Assembly: GCA_017428385.1 (NCBI GenBank)
Contig: JAFRQX010000038.1
Coordinates: 203,368 to 267,367 of the forward strand
Source: Clostridia bacterium
GTDB lineage: Bacteria; Bacillota; Clostridia; Christensenellales; Aristaeellaceae
Direction: 5' to 3'
Length of the DNA stretch: 64,000 nucleotides
In this document: positions 7,943-16,352 of the stretch, piece by piece
Layout of the letters: each line of letters opens with the position of its first letter
Position numbering within the stretch: the stretch's first letter is position 1
The notes under the pieces: generated by a model
What the model was told of the DNA's origin: nothing
The model's database searches: none
Seen by the model: the letters and a program-made list of their open reading frames with translations, nothing else
Made by a program: the position numbers and the translations under genes

Positions 7943-9526
7943 TCATTCCTTGGGTTCATAGCTTTCGATGCCGCGCAGGAGTTCATATTCCCGGACATCA
8001 CGGCAGGAGGTATACATATAACGGGAAAGGACATTGCCCATTCTGTAATACATGCAGATGAAGGGACAGTCTTCCGCAAAGAGGGACTGAATTTCCATCA
8101 GGCGCTGGCGATACCCCTGATAGGAATATTCCTTCCGGAGCTGTTCACAAAGTTCTGTCATGCGGCTGCTCTTATAGCGGCAGTAATTACCGGTATTGCC
8201 GCGGATGAATATAAAGCCGGGATCAGGACAGACATCCATGGCGAAGGAACCAAGAACCAGGTCAAAGGAGCCGGCCTTCAGTTTTTCCTTTGCGTTTGCC
8301 AGGGTCATAGCTTCCACTTTGGTGCTGATTCCGACCTGGGCCAGCATATCCGCAATCATGTTGGCAGCTTCCACACGAACGTCGTTATCCGGTTCCTCAT
8401 AGACATAGAAACGAAGGTGCAGGTTGGTAATCTTTCCATCTTCTGTGGTTCGGTCCAGGATTCCGTTTTCATCGGAATCATCCCAGCCGGCTTCAGCGAG
8501 GAGCCGCCTGGCTTCATCCAGATTCACAGAGAACATCGGATCAAGGCTTTCATTGTACATCCAGGTACCGGGATAAAAGGGAAAGTTGGTGTTCTTTGCC
8601 ATACCGGAATAGATACTGTCAATGATTTTGGACTTATCAACCACATAACGGATAGCCCTGCGAACTTCGGGTGTCAGCTCGGACACTGTATTATTCATAA
8701 ACAGAACGTCCAGCTGGTTGGTCCTGTAGCTCATGGTGACAGAATGCATACCTGTCTTATACTGCGTACTGGCAATGGAACGGGTGAAAACAGCATCCGT
8801 ACGGCCGTATTCATAGTTTTCAATCACGGAACGCGGCGTATCCGTAAAGGAGAAGATGATCTGCTCCACATAGGGTTCTTTAGCCTTCCACCAGTTCTTG
8901 TTCGTTTCAAGCATCAGGCTGACACCGGGATTAAAACTGGTGATCACATATGGGCCGCTGCCGATAGGTGAATCATAAGCGACCTGGGCAGCGGGAACGA
9001 CGGGGAAGGTCATCTGATACAGCAGGCCAAAATAAGGCCGTTTTGTCTTAACGATTACGATTTTATCGTCCTTGGCTGAAATGGATTTTACAAAATAGGC
9101 AAGGTTGCTGTAAAAACCGTGATCGGCGATGTTTTCATCGTTGGCCTTATCCAGGATATACTGGGCAGAAGCGACAACGTCATAGGCAGTGATGGGCGTA
9201 CCGTCCGAAAAACGGATATCATCACGAAGGGTAAAAGTCCAGACTTTGCCGTTGTTGCTTTCTTCCCAGCTCTCCGCAAGGGAACCCTGGGGCATATAGG
9301 CATCATCGATGAGGATCAGGCTCTCATAAACGGCATTATAGACAGAAAGTATATCCCGTTCGAGTGCTTCGAAAGGCCGGATAGAAAGGGTTTTGGTGCT
9401 CTGGATTCCGACAGACACCTGCTTTTTGACGGTTTCCGCCGATACAGGATTAATCGGCAGCAGCGTGATCAGCAGGAGTACTGACAGCAGCACCCTGATC
9501 AAAGTATTTCGCCTGATAAATTCCAT
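7943..9526 (-). CDS. Solute-binding protein of a peptide/nickel-type ABC transporter (SBP_bac_5)
   Basis: 527 residues with a cleavable signal peptide (hydrophobic segment about 9-27, then VSAETV) and no lipobox cysteine, which is unusual for a binding protein in a Gram-positive cell. The body carries family features such as WTFTLRDDIRFSDGTPITA and repeated segments for oligopeptide binding (LLAEAGWDDSDENGILD). No permease or ATPase gene is adjacent. Its start overlaps the end of the CoaE-transglycosylase gene by 77 bases, so it is probably expressed from the same message. Peptide substrate is inferred from family only. Confidence 0.85.
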   Translation of the reverse strand: MEFIRRNTLIRVLLSVLLLITLLPINPVSAETVKKQVSVGIQSTKTLSIRPFEALERDILSVYNAVYESLILIDDAYMPQGSLAESWEESNNGKVWTFTLRDDIRFSDGTPITAYDVVASAQYILDKANDENIADHGFYSNLAYFVKSISAKDDKIVIVKTKRPYFGLLYQMTFPVVPAAQVAYDSPIGSGPYVITSFNPGVSLMLETNKNWWKAKEPYVEQIIFSFTDTPRSVIENYEYGRTDAVFTRSIASTQYKTGMHSVTMSYRTNQLDVLFMNNTVSELTPEVRRAIRYVVDKSKIIDSIYSGMAKNTNFPFYPGTWMYNESLDPMFSVNLDEARRLLAEAGWDDSDENGILDRTTEDGKITNLHLRFYVYEEPDNDVRVEAANMIADMLAQVGISTKVEAMTLANAKEKLKAGSFDLVLGSFAMDVCPDPGFIFIRGNTGNYCRYKSSRMTELCEQLRKEYSYQGYRQRLMEIQSLFAEDCPFICMYYRMGNVLSRYMYTSCRDVREYELLRGIESYEPKE

Positions 9527-10862
9527 AATCTCTTGTTACTCTCCCTGCATACTGTTTAGTGGGGCCTTCCGGCAGGCTGTCCCGTTTCAGCGTTTTATGG
9601 TCACTGCTGTAAAGCGGATTGGCCAGCCAGGAGGATACCTCTCCCTGGCCCGCGTGATAGGCACAGACAACGCACCAGGGATCACTGTTGAAGAGGCTGC
9701 TGAGATAATTCATATACCAGCAGCCGAAGCGGATGTTGGTTTCCGGATCTTTCATCATTTCAAAGGAGTAATTATCCACTTTAAGCTTATGAGCGATCCA
9801 CTCAGCCGTATCCGGCATGAGCTGCATCAGTCCACGGGCACCGACGGAGGATTCAACCGTCGGCCTGAAGGAACTCTCATTCCTGATGACAGCCGCGACC
9901 AGCGCCGGAGCGAGATGGAACTCAGCAGCATTTTTCCGGATTGCCTCCGTATAATATAACGGATAATTATCATCAATTGCTTGCTGTTCCGACTCATGTT
10001 TTTTCTGACGACCTGTCAGATAGCCCCCCATCAGCATCTGGGCGGTAAAAGCGGAAAGGAGAACGAAAAGCGTACAAATCAGCGCTACTTTGGTCCAGCG
10101 GGGCATGGGCCATTCGGCCTTCCGGTCAGACGGCTTCCTGCGTGAGGATTCCGGACGTTCGATCATGTCCATATCCGGAGGCAGGGAGGGTGCTTCTCTA
10201 TACCGCTGCTGCTGTGGGAGTGATGGAGAGGATTCCGGCTGCCGCCTGCGCCTGGCAGCGGATTCGGAACGACGCTGCTCTACCTGGAGCTGTTCATTTA
10301 CCTGTCTGAGTGTGTTTTCAACAGAACCGGAATTATCAATCACAACGGAGGAAAGATCCGCCTTCTGATCAGATGACATGACCGCATGCATGCGGCTGAG
10401 GGCTTCCTCCCGGGTAAACCTGTCCCGGGCCATCAGACGTTCCAGCTGTATCTCTTCCGGAAGCCAGACGCACCAGACGGCATCGCAGTACCGATCATAG
10501 CCCTTTTCGAAAAGAAGGGGCATATCCAGGAAACACAGATTTGCGCCGGAGGCACGTGCCTGACTGATCCGCTCCATAGTCAGGCTGTGCAGATAAGGAG
10601 CCATAAGCTGATCCAGACGGGCACGGGCTGTGGGGTCAGAAAAAACAAGCTGTCCCATCATACGGCGATTCAGTGATCCGTCAGGAGCGACATACTGATC
10701 ACCGAAAACAGAACCGATTTCGGCCATGGCAGCACCGCCGGAGCCTGTAAGTTCACGGGCGAGCACATCGCCGTCTATTACAGGATAGCCCCGGCGGAAC
10801 AATTCCCGGCTGACGGTGGATTTTCCGCAGGCTATACTTCCGGTGATTCCGATCAGACGCAT
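9450..10862 (-). CDS. coaE: Dephospho-CoA kinase fused to a membrane-anchored lytic transglycosylase
   Basis: 470 residues, one uninterrupted frame. Residues 1-200 are a complete CoaE: P-loop GITGSIACGKST (5-16), IDGDVLARE, LCFLDMPLLFEKG, and the lid region MARDRFTREEA. They make CoA from dephospho-CoA. Residues 200-255 are a charged, proline-rich linker. Residues 257-282 form one membrane helix. Residues 300-455 are an SLT/family 1 transglycosylase with catalytic Glu329 (RNESSF), GLMQLMP and AYHAGQG. The topology places the kinase in the cytosol and the peptidoglycan-cleaving domain outside. A separate internal start (for example Met231) for the wall enzyme cannot be excluded. Confidence 0.88.
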   Translation of the reverse strand: MRLIGITGSIACGKSTVSRELFRRGYPVIDGDVLARELTGSGGAAMAEIGSVFGDQYVAPDGSLNRRMMGQLVFSDPTARARLDQLMAPYLHSLTMERISQARASGANLCFLDMPLLFEKGYDRYCDAVWCVWLPEEIQLERLMARDRFTREEALSRMHAVMSSDQKADLSSVVIDNSGSVENTLRQVNEQLQVEQRRSESAARRRRQPESSPSLPQQQRYREAPSLPPDMDMIERPESSRRKPSDRKAEWPMPRWTKVALICTLFVLLSAFTAQMLMGGYLTGRQKKHESEQQAIDDNYPLYYTEAIRKNAAEFHLAPALVAAVIRNESSFRPTVESSVGARGLMQLMPDTAEWIAHKLKVDNYSFEMMKDPETNIRFGCWYMNYLSSLFNSDPWCVVCAYHAGQGEVSSWLANPLYSSDHKTLKRDSLPEGPTKQYAGRVTRDYGIYQAKYFDQGAAVSTPADHAAAD

Positions 10863-10885
10863 TCGATTCTTTTTCCTTTCCTGGA

Positions 10886-10923
10886 TTTAAAACAGGCACG
10901 GCCATGCAATCACATGCCGTGCC
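10886..10923 (-). terminator. Intrinsic terminator after telA
   Basis: Minus-strand hairpin GGCACGGCATG / CATGGCCGTGCC with one bulge, followed by TGTTTTAAAT, right after the telA stop. Confidence 0.6.
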
Positions 10924-10938
10924 GTTGGAGACGAAATA

Positions 10939-12102
10939 TCAGATCCTGGTTGAGAGAAGCTTTTTCTTGAGTTCAGCTTCCATGGAGTAGAGGGTTTTCT
11001 CTGCTTCGATGCGCTTCGCGTGACCCTGGGCCTGAATGTCCATCACATCGTTGATCGTATCAATGAGGTCCTGATTGGTCTGGATCAGCGTCTCGATGTC
11101 AATGATGCCGCGTTCCGCTTCCTTCGCAGTCTGGATGGTACCGATCTTCAGGGCCTGGGCGTTCTGCTTGAGCAGGTCGTTGGTCATATCGGTCACAGCG
11201 GTCTGGGCTTTCAGGGCCTCCTGGGAATGATGCATACCAAGGGCAAGCACCATCTGGCTCTTCCACAGGGGAAGGGTATTGGAGAGAGTGGACTGAATCC
11301 TTTCGACCAGGAGACTGTCATTGTTCTGGAGCAGACGGATCTGGGGAGCCATCTGGATGGCAACCTGACGGGTCAGCTTCAGGTCGTAAAGTTTCTTTTC
11401 GAAACGATCGCACTGGGCAGCCAGGTCGTTGGCCTTCTGGGCATCCATGGCATCACCGCTGGCGGCAGCTTTGTCCATCAGTTCCTTCAGCTCTGTTTCA
11501 CGGATCTGGCGGAGTTTTTTATCACCGGCAATGATGTAGAGGGTCAGCTGATGGAAATAATCGCTGTTCTGGTCGTAGAGACGGTCAAACATGGCAACGT
11601 CCTTGAGCAGCTGGGCCTGATAGCCTTCCAGGGAGGAAGCGATGTTTTCAACGTTGGTGGAAACCTTGTTATACCGGGCCTGCATGCGCACGATCTTGTC
11701 CTCGGCTTTGCTGAAAAGACGGGAAAGACCTTTGGGCTCTTCCGTGTCCTTCTTGAAGCCTTTCAGCTCGGAGACGAGATTAACCAGCATGTTGCCCACA
11801 GCACCGGTATCCTGGGTCTTAACGGCATCCAGTGCAGTCTGGGAGAAATCCGCGATCCGCTTCTGGGCATCCGCACCAAAGAGCAGGACGTGATCCGGAT
11901 TGGTCACATCGACTTTGCTGATGAAGTCTTCGATTGCTTTCTTTTCAGCTTCTGTCAGCTGGCTTTCATCGAGGCCGGGAGCCTGTTCTTCCACCGCGGG
12001 AGCGGCAGTCTGCTGAATGCTTTCAACTGCAGTTTCAGCCACTTCCGGTTCGGGAGCAGAAGGAGCCAGGGAAAGCTGAGGCATAGGATTGGTTTCAGAC
12101 AT
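10939..12102 (-). CDS. telA: Toxic anion resistance protein, TelA family
   Basis: 387 residues. The central and C-terminal parts (for example YNKVSTNVENIASSLEG, VAIQMAPQIRLLQNND, TLPLWKSQMVLALGM) are typical of the TelA/KlaA family. Mostly helical and soluble, with an acidic, proline-rich N-terminal 60 residues. TelA proteins were named for tellurite resistance, but their normal role is unclear and probably lies in envelope stress. It follows xpaC by 39 bases and ends in a terminator, so the two form a two-gene operon. Confidence 0.85.
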   Translation of the reverse strand: MSETNPMPQLSLAPSAPEPEVAETAVESIQQTAAPAVEEQAPGLDESQLTEAEKKAIEDFISKVDVTNPDHVLLFGADAQKRIADFSQTALDAVKTQDTGAVGNMLVNLVSELKGFKKDTEEPKGLSRLFSKAEDKIVRMQARYNKVSTNVENIASSLEGYQAQLLKDVAMFDRLYDQNSDYFHQLTLYIIAGDKKLRQIRETELKELMDKAAASGDAMDAQKANDLAAQCDRFEKKLYDLKLTRQVAIQMAPQIRLLQNNDSLLVERIQSTLSNTLPLWKSQMVLALGMHHSQEALKAQTAVTDMTNDLLKQNAQALKIGTIQTAKEAERGIIDIETLIQTNQDLIDTINDVMDIQAQGHAKRIEAEKTLYSMEAELKKKLLSTRI

Positions 12103-12141
12103 TTTTACGTTCCTCCTTATTGTGTCTCTGAAGGGTTGGGA

Positions 12142-13023
12142 TTATTCCTGCTGAATACCGGCCTGAATACCGGATTGGATCTCCTGATCATGATCTTCGA
12201 CAGGGAAGTTCATCACGGGAGCGGATGAATAGCGCATCTGCGCTTCAGCAGCGGTACGGGCGGATTCAACGATTTCATTGTCCATGAAGCCGTCCCGTTT
12301 GAGCATCTGCTCCAGCACTTCAATATCGGTGGAGATATCGAGCATGTTCTCCCGATGGAGGTTATCAATCTGCTTCTGGCAGGCGGTGAGGATCAGGTTC
12401 ATGCCGTGGACGGTGGTCTCACGGGCTTCTTTCATTTCACCGTAGGAGACGCCGCGCTGCTGCATGGTGCGGTAATTGGCAAGCATTTTCAAGGTTGTGG
12501 GCAGGTAATAATTCATAAACTTCCGAACCTGGGGAGCCTTGGAGGGCGTTTCAGATACGGTACGGAAAATCTGCTCACACTTGACGTAAAGGTTGTTCAT
12601 CTGCTCGGTCAGTTCCTGATCGGGAATGGCGGCATTTTCTTTTTTAATAGTATTCAGCATATCCTGGCCGGTGGTGATCACCGCGTCGGCGATTTTATCT
12701 CCGGTAAGGGGAATACGGTTTTCATCGGCCTTTTTCTTCGCCTCTGCTTCAGCGGCGAGCTGACGGCTGCGGACTTCAGCCTGCTGGCGGGCGGCAGCCT
12801 CTTCACGGATCTGGCGTTCCCGGTCACGACGGTTATGGGTGGTGGTATCCAGGCCGCTTCCCATGATACTTGTAATTTTGCCAATACCAAGCCCCAGCAG
12901 CACACCGGCGATAATTCCGCCGAAGGAGAAGCCGCTGAGGGAGGAAAGAATAAGCAGAGTTATAATAAAACCGGCTCCGCCGGACTTTTTATTGCTGTTG
13001 GGGTTCTTCTTACTCACGTTCAT
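12142..13023 (-). CDS. xpaC: XpaC-like membrane protein (5-bromo-4-chloroindolyl phosphate hydrolysis family)
   Basis: About 293 residues. Short basic N-terminus, two hydrophobic segments (about 22-55, glycine-rich), a charged coiled coil (about 65-115), then a helical domain containing KFMNYYLPTTLKMLANY, the core of the XpaC family. Function unknown; the family is often paired with TelA, as here. ATG 13023 follows AAGGAG at a very short spacing of two bases. An in-frame TTG at 13038 lies upstream but has no ribosome site, so I prefer the ATG. Confidence 0.8.
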   Translation of the reverse strand: MNVSKKNPNSNKKSGGAGFIITLLILSSLSGFSFGGIIAGVLLGLGIGKITSIMGSGLDTTTHNRRDRERQIREEAAARQQAEVRSRQLAAEAEAKKKADENRIPLTGDKIADAVITTGQDMLNTIKKENAAIPDQELTEQMNNLYVKCEQIFRTVSETPSKAPQVRKFMNYYLPTTLKMLANYRTMQQRGVSYGEMKEARETTVHGMNLILTACQKQIDNLHRENMLDISTDIEVLEQMLKRDGFMDNEIVESARTAAEAQMRYSSAPVMNFPVEDHDQEIQSGIQAGIQQE

Positions 13024-13048
13024 AACTCCTTGCGTCAATATCAGGAGA

Positions 13049-13077
13049 ATTATATCACAGCAAAACTATAATTGAAA
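13049..13077 (-). promoter_or_regulatory. Probable promoter of xpaC-telA
   Basis: Minus strand: weak -35 TTTCAA (13072-13077), 17-base spacer, consensus -10 TATAAT (13049-13054), 26 bases before the chosen ATG. Confidence 0.45.
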
Positions 13078-13105
13078 GAAAAAACGATTAAAATATGCTT
13101 AGAAA

Positions 13106-13840
13106 TCATTCATTGCTTTTGGAAGTATCTTCCTTCTGCCAGAGATCATAATGATCCTGCTGGAGGGCATGGAGAAAACGCTCGTTTGCGTCCGGATAAA
13201 CCTTGCGGAGATCGCGCATCAGATCTTTCATTTTCTGCCGGTCCGTATTGCCGTCCGCCGGACAGGGGGATTTGACCACCGGAAGGTCCAGCACCTTTGC
13301 CATGTGCTTTACGTGGCTTTCAGGCAGGTAGATCAGGGGGCGGATCACGGTAATACCGGTTCTGCTCATACGGGTTTTCGGATGGAAGGTTTTAAACCGT
13401 CCTTCATTAAAAAGGGACATGAGAAGAGTTTCGATCGCGTCTTCCCGATGATGTCCCAGGGCAAGCTTGTTGATGCTGTGTTCCACACAGGTGTTGGCCA
13501 GAACCGCACGACGCATTTTGGCGCAGAGCGCACAGGGATTCTTTTCCTGACGATAATCAAAAATGATTTTGCCGATTTCAGTTTCCTGCACAATATATTC
13601 AATGCCAAGCTGATCACAAAGGGCACGGATTCGGGAAAGGTCGAAAGGTTCCAGCCCCAGGGTAACGGTAATGGCATAAAGCGAAAAATCCTTGTGGGAG
13701 AACTGACGGTAGAGGCTGAGCGCATGCAGAAGCAGGAGGGAATCCTTTCCGCCGGAAATACCGACAGCCACACGATCACCGGATTCAATAAGATTAAAAT
13801 CATGATCCGCCTTGCGAATACAGCCAAGTGTTTTCTTCAT
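13106..13840 (-). CDS. TtcA-like tRNA 2-thiocytidine synthetase (PP-loop ATPase)
   Basis: 244 residues. The PP-loop GISGGKDS (about 28-35) adenylates the target base. CALCAKMRR provides the paired cysteines, and SPCPADG supplies a third, consistent with an iron-sulfur-dependent TtcA-type enzyme that thiolates cytidine 32 of some tRNAs. GHHREDAIETLL is also characteristic. It lies nine bases behind ispE on the same strand. The exact tRNA target is inferred from the family, whose members also include other thiolases. Confidence 0.82.
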   Translation of the reverse strand: MKKTLGCIRKADHDFNLIESGDRVAVGISGGKDSLLLLHALSLYRQFSHKDFSLYAITVTLGLEPFDLSRIRALCDQLGIEYIVQETEIGKIIFDYRQEKNPCALCAKMRRAVLANTCVEHSINKLALGHHREDAIETLLMSLFNEGRFKTFHPKTRMSRTGITVIRPLIYLPESHVKHMAKVLDLPVVKSPCPADGNTDRQKMKDLMRDLRKVYPDANERFLHALQQDHYDLWQKEDTSKSNE

Positions 13841-13849
13841 GAATAAATC

Positions 13850-14719
13850 CTACTCCTCCATAATCCGTACGCTGTCATGCTGGGTATGACAGAGAAAAAC
13901 AGTTTTATAGCGTGCGGCAATCCGCTTATATGCTTTCTCCGCGACAGCGGGAGAACGGAACACTCCGAAAACGGCGCTTCCGCTGCCGGTCATCCGGGCT
14001 GCCTGAGCACCTTCTGAGATCAGGGCGTTGCAAGCTTCTCCAATCTCGGGACGAAGCTTTTCCGATACAGGCTGAAGCACATTGCCGATAGAAGAACAAA
14101 GGAGATTCAGATCGCCAGTTTCCAGCGCCCGCAGCGCCTTGTCCGTATCAGGACGATCAGCAGGGGCAGATTCATGCCAGAGGCTGAATACCTGAGCGGT
14201 ACTGAGCCCGGGACAGGGCTGGATGACAATCAGCCAGTAGCTGTAACAGCAATCATGATCTTCCATATCCTCGCCGATGCCGCGGGTGCGGGTAAGGCCG
14301 CCGCGGATCAGGAAAGGAACATCCGCGCCAATGGTAAGTCCGATCCGTTCCAGATCCGTGCCGGAGAGGCCAGTGTTCCAGAGACGATTGAGGCCGGTCA
14401 GCACAGCGGCTGCATCCGAACTGCCGCCGCCCATACCGGCACCGATCGGGATCCGTTTATCCACATGGATCCGGGCGCCCAGGGGATATCCGGTTTCATT
14501 TTTCAGCGCGAGGGCAGCACGATAGGCCAGATTGCTTTCATCCGCGCGGGAACGGGGCCGGCCGCCGGTTGTGATCGAAAGAGACGCGGCGGGAGACAGG
14601 GAAATTTCATCCGCCAGGGAAACGGGCTGCATCAGCATATCCATTATATGATATCCGTCTTCACGCTGACCCGTAATATCCAGCGACCAGTTGATTTTGG
14701 CATAGGCTTTCAGGATCAT
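13850..14719 (-). CDS. ispE: 4-diphosphocytidyl-2-C-methyl-D-erythritol kinase
   Basis: 289 residues, full length. GHMP kinase of the non-mevalonate isoprenoid pathway. AYAKINWSLDITGQREDGYH at the start and PIGAGMGGGSSDAAA (about 91-105) are the family's substrate and ATP loops; ARMTGSGSAVFGVF near the C-terminus is the third GHMP motif. Starts at ATG 14719 behind GGAGGGG. First gene of the minus-strand ispE-ttcA pair, divergent from the DUF1934 gene. Confidence 0.94.
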   Translation of the reverse strand: MILKAYAKINWSLDITGQREDGYHIMDMLMQPVSLADEISLSPAASLSITTGGRPRSRADESNLAYRAALALKNETGYPLGARIHVDKRIPIGAGMGGGSSDAAAVLTGLNRLWNTGLSGTDLERIGLTIGADVPFLIRGGLTRTRGIGEDMEDHDCCYSYWLIVIQPCPGLSTAQVFSLWHESAPADRPDTDKALRALETGDLNLLCSSIGNVLQPVSEKLRPEIGEACNALISEGAQAARMTGSGSAVFGVFRSPAVAEKAYKRIAARYKTVFLCHTQHDSVRIMEE

Positions 14720-14804
14720 AAGCCCCTCCGGAACAAATACAATTCATCCATTCTATTATCAAATACCAATCCATATACACAGACATCCGGCGCCTTCTCC
14801 TGAC

Positions 14805-14833
14805 TTGCAAACCGAAGGTTTAGGATGTACACT
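14805..14833 (+). promoter_or_regulatory. Sigma-A promoter for DUF1934-gpsA
   Basis: -35 TTGCAA (14805-14810), 17-base spacer, -10 TACACT (14828-14833), about 30 bases before the GTG start. Confidence 0.6.
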
Positions 14834-14864
14834 TACTGTATCACCAGAAAGGAGCTGTGACAAG

Positions 14865-15314
14865 GTGGACAGCCGTAAACCTGTATTTATCAATCTGCTG
14901 ACAATCGCCAGGTATGATCATATGCCGGATTATCCCATTCAGTTTATGACTGTAGGCAAACTGGACTATACCAATCCAGAGGAAGCCCTGCTGCAGTATG
15001 AAGAAACGCAGCAGGATGAAGAAACGGGCGCCATCCTGAAATCTGATATTTCCCTTACGCTGAAGAACGGCCGGATTACCATGGAGCGGAAAGGCGATTT
15101 TTCCAATACGATGGTATTTGCCAAAGGACAGCGTTTTGAAGGCGTATACCATACGCCCTACGGCGAAATGGACATGGCTGTGTTCACCAAGGAAGCCGCC
15201 TGCCGGTTCGGCAGCTCCGAAGGAAACATCCACCTGAAATACCAGCTGAATATCCAGGGAAATTATACCTCAACCAACGAACTTCACCTTGAATACAGAT
15301 CAGAACAGGAATAA
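14865..15314 (+). CDS. DUF1934 family protein (YwiB-like beta-barrel)
   Basis: 149 residues from GTG 14865, behind AAAGGAG (14848-14854). Strand-rich sequence with alternating hydrophobic residues (LLQYEETQQ, ISLTLKNGRITMERKG, FSNTMVFAKGQRFEG, LKYQLNIQG) fits the lipocalin-like DUF1934 family. No catalytic motif is visible and the role is unknown. It leads an apparent operon with gpsA, 24 bases downstream. Confidence 0.75.
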   Translation: MDSRKPVFINLLTIARYDHMPDYPIQFMTVGKLDYTNPEEALLQYEETQQDEETGAILKSDISLTLKNGRITMERKGDFSNTMVFAKGQRFEGVYHTPYGEMDMAVFTKEAACRFGSSEGNIHLKYQLNIQGNYTSTNELHLEYRSEQE

Positions 15315-15338
15315 GCAGTAATAAGAGGGCAGAACAGG

Positions 15339-16334
15339 ATGATTATAACTGTAGCCGGAGCAGGTACCTGGGGTGCCGCGCTTGGAAGAGCACTTTCACA
15401 AAAAGGATATGAAATCCGTATCTGGAGCCGCTTTCAGGAAGAAACCGACAAGCTTTCCACAGAAAGAAAACATCCGAACCTTCCGGGAGTCATAATACCG
15501 GAAGAAATTGTTTTCACCTCTGATATCGGAGAAGCCGCAGCCGGGGCAGATTATCTCCTGATGGTTGTTCCTTCCGTATATACCCGGGAAACAATTCGTG
15601 ATTTTGCCCCTTATATTGAGGAAAAAACGGTGCTGATCAGCGCGGCAAAGGGTATTGAAAAAGATACGCTGATGACGCTGACAGAAGTACTGCGGGATGA
15701 ACTGGAAAAGGCAGGGAAAAAGAACCAGGCAGTTGCTTTAAGCGGACCGACACACGCGGAAGAAGTGGCCAGGGATCTGCCCACCCTGATTGTATGTGCA
15801 TGCGAGGACATGGACTGCGCCGCGGGAGTGCAGCAGCTATTTGACGGAACCTGTATCAGACCCTATATCAATCCGGACGAAAAAGGGGTGCAGATCTGCG
15901 GCGCACTGAAAAACGTTGAGGCACTGGCTGTCGGTATTGCCAGGGGACTCGGATACGGAGACAACACCTGCGCTGCCATGATCACCCGGGGCATGGAGGA
16001 AATCCGCCGCCTGGGCCTGGCTATGGGCTGCCGCGAAAAGACCTTCTTCGGCCTGGCAGGCATCGGCGACCTGATTGTAACAGCAACCAGCCAGCATTCC
16101 AGGAACAACCGGGCCGGATACCTGATCGGCCAGGGCAAATCCGTGGAAGAAGCAGTACGGGAAATCGGCATGGTGGTGGAGGGAATGAACGCCCTGCCGG
16201 CCGCTGTGACCCTGTGCGAAAAATACGGCATGGATATGCCGCTGATCAACGCTGTCAGACTGATTGTGAACGAAAACGCCAGGCCTTCAGACGTGGTAAA
16301 GGAACTGATGAACAGAAGCCTGAAAACCGAATAA
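15339..16334 (+). CDS. gpsA: NAD(P)H-dependent glycerol-3-phosphate dehydrogenase
   Basis: 331 residues, full length. Reduces dihydroxyacetone phosphate to sn-glycerol 3-phosphate for phospholipid synthesis. The N-terminal Rossmann motif is GAGTWGAALG (about 6-15); LSGPTHAEEVA and the catalytic-lysine segment GALKNVEALAVG are intact, as is GIGDLIVTATSQHSRNN of the C-terminal domain. The GH2 glycosidase gene follows 18 bases later on the same strand, so cotranscription is likely although the functions are unrelated. Confidence 0.95.
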   Translation: MIITVAGAGTWGAALGRALSQKGYEIRIWSRFQEETDKLSTERKHPNLPGVIIPEEIVFTSDIGEAAAGADYLLMVVPSVYTRETIRDFAPYIEEKTVLISAAKGIEKDTLMTLTEVLRDELEKAGKKNQAVALSGPTHAEEVARDLPTLIVCACEDMDCAAGVQQLFDGTCIRPYINPDEKGVQICGALKNVEALAVGIARGLGYGDNTCAAMITRGMEEIRRLGLAMGCREKTFFGLAGIGDLIVTATSQHSRNNRAGYLIGQGKSVEEAVREIGMVVEGMNALPAAVTLCEKYGMDMPLINAVRLIVNENARPSDVVKELMNRSLKTE

Positions 16335-16352
16335 AGACAGCAGGGAGTTATA

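Noticed and set aside
7927..8079. Extended N-terminus for prmA
   Set aside because: Overlaps the binding-protein gene heavily and lacks PrmA similarity; ATG 7926 has a ribosome site.
9450..10862. Frameshift or assembly join as the cause of the CoaE-transglycosylase fusion
   Set aside because: The frame is continuous with an in-frame, normal-composition linker and a membrane helix exactly between the domains; no sign of a break, though sequence confirmation would be useful.
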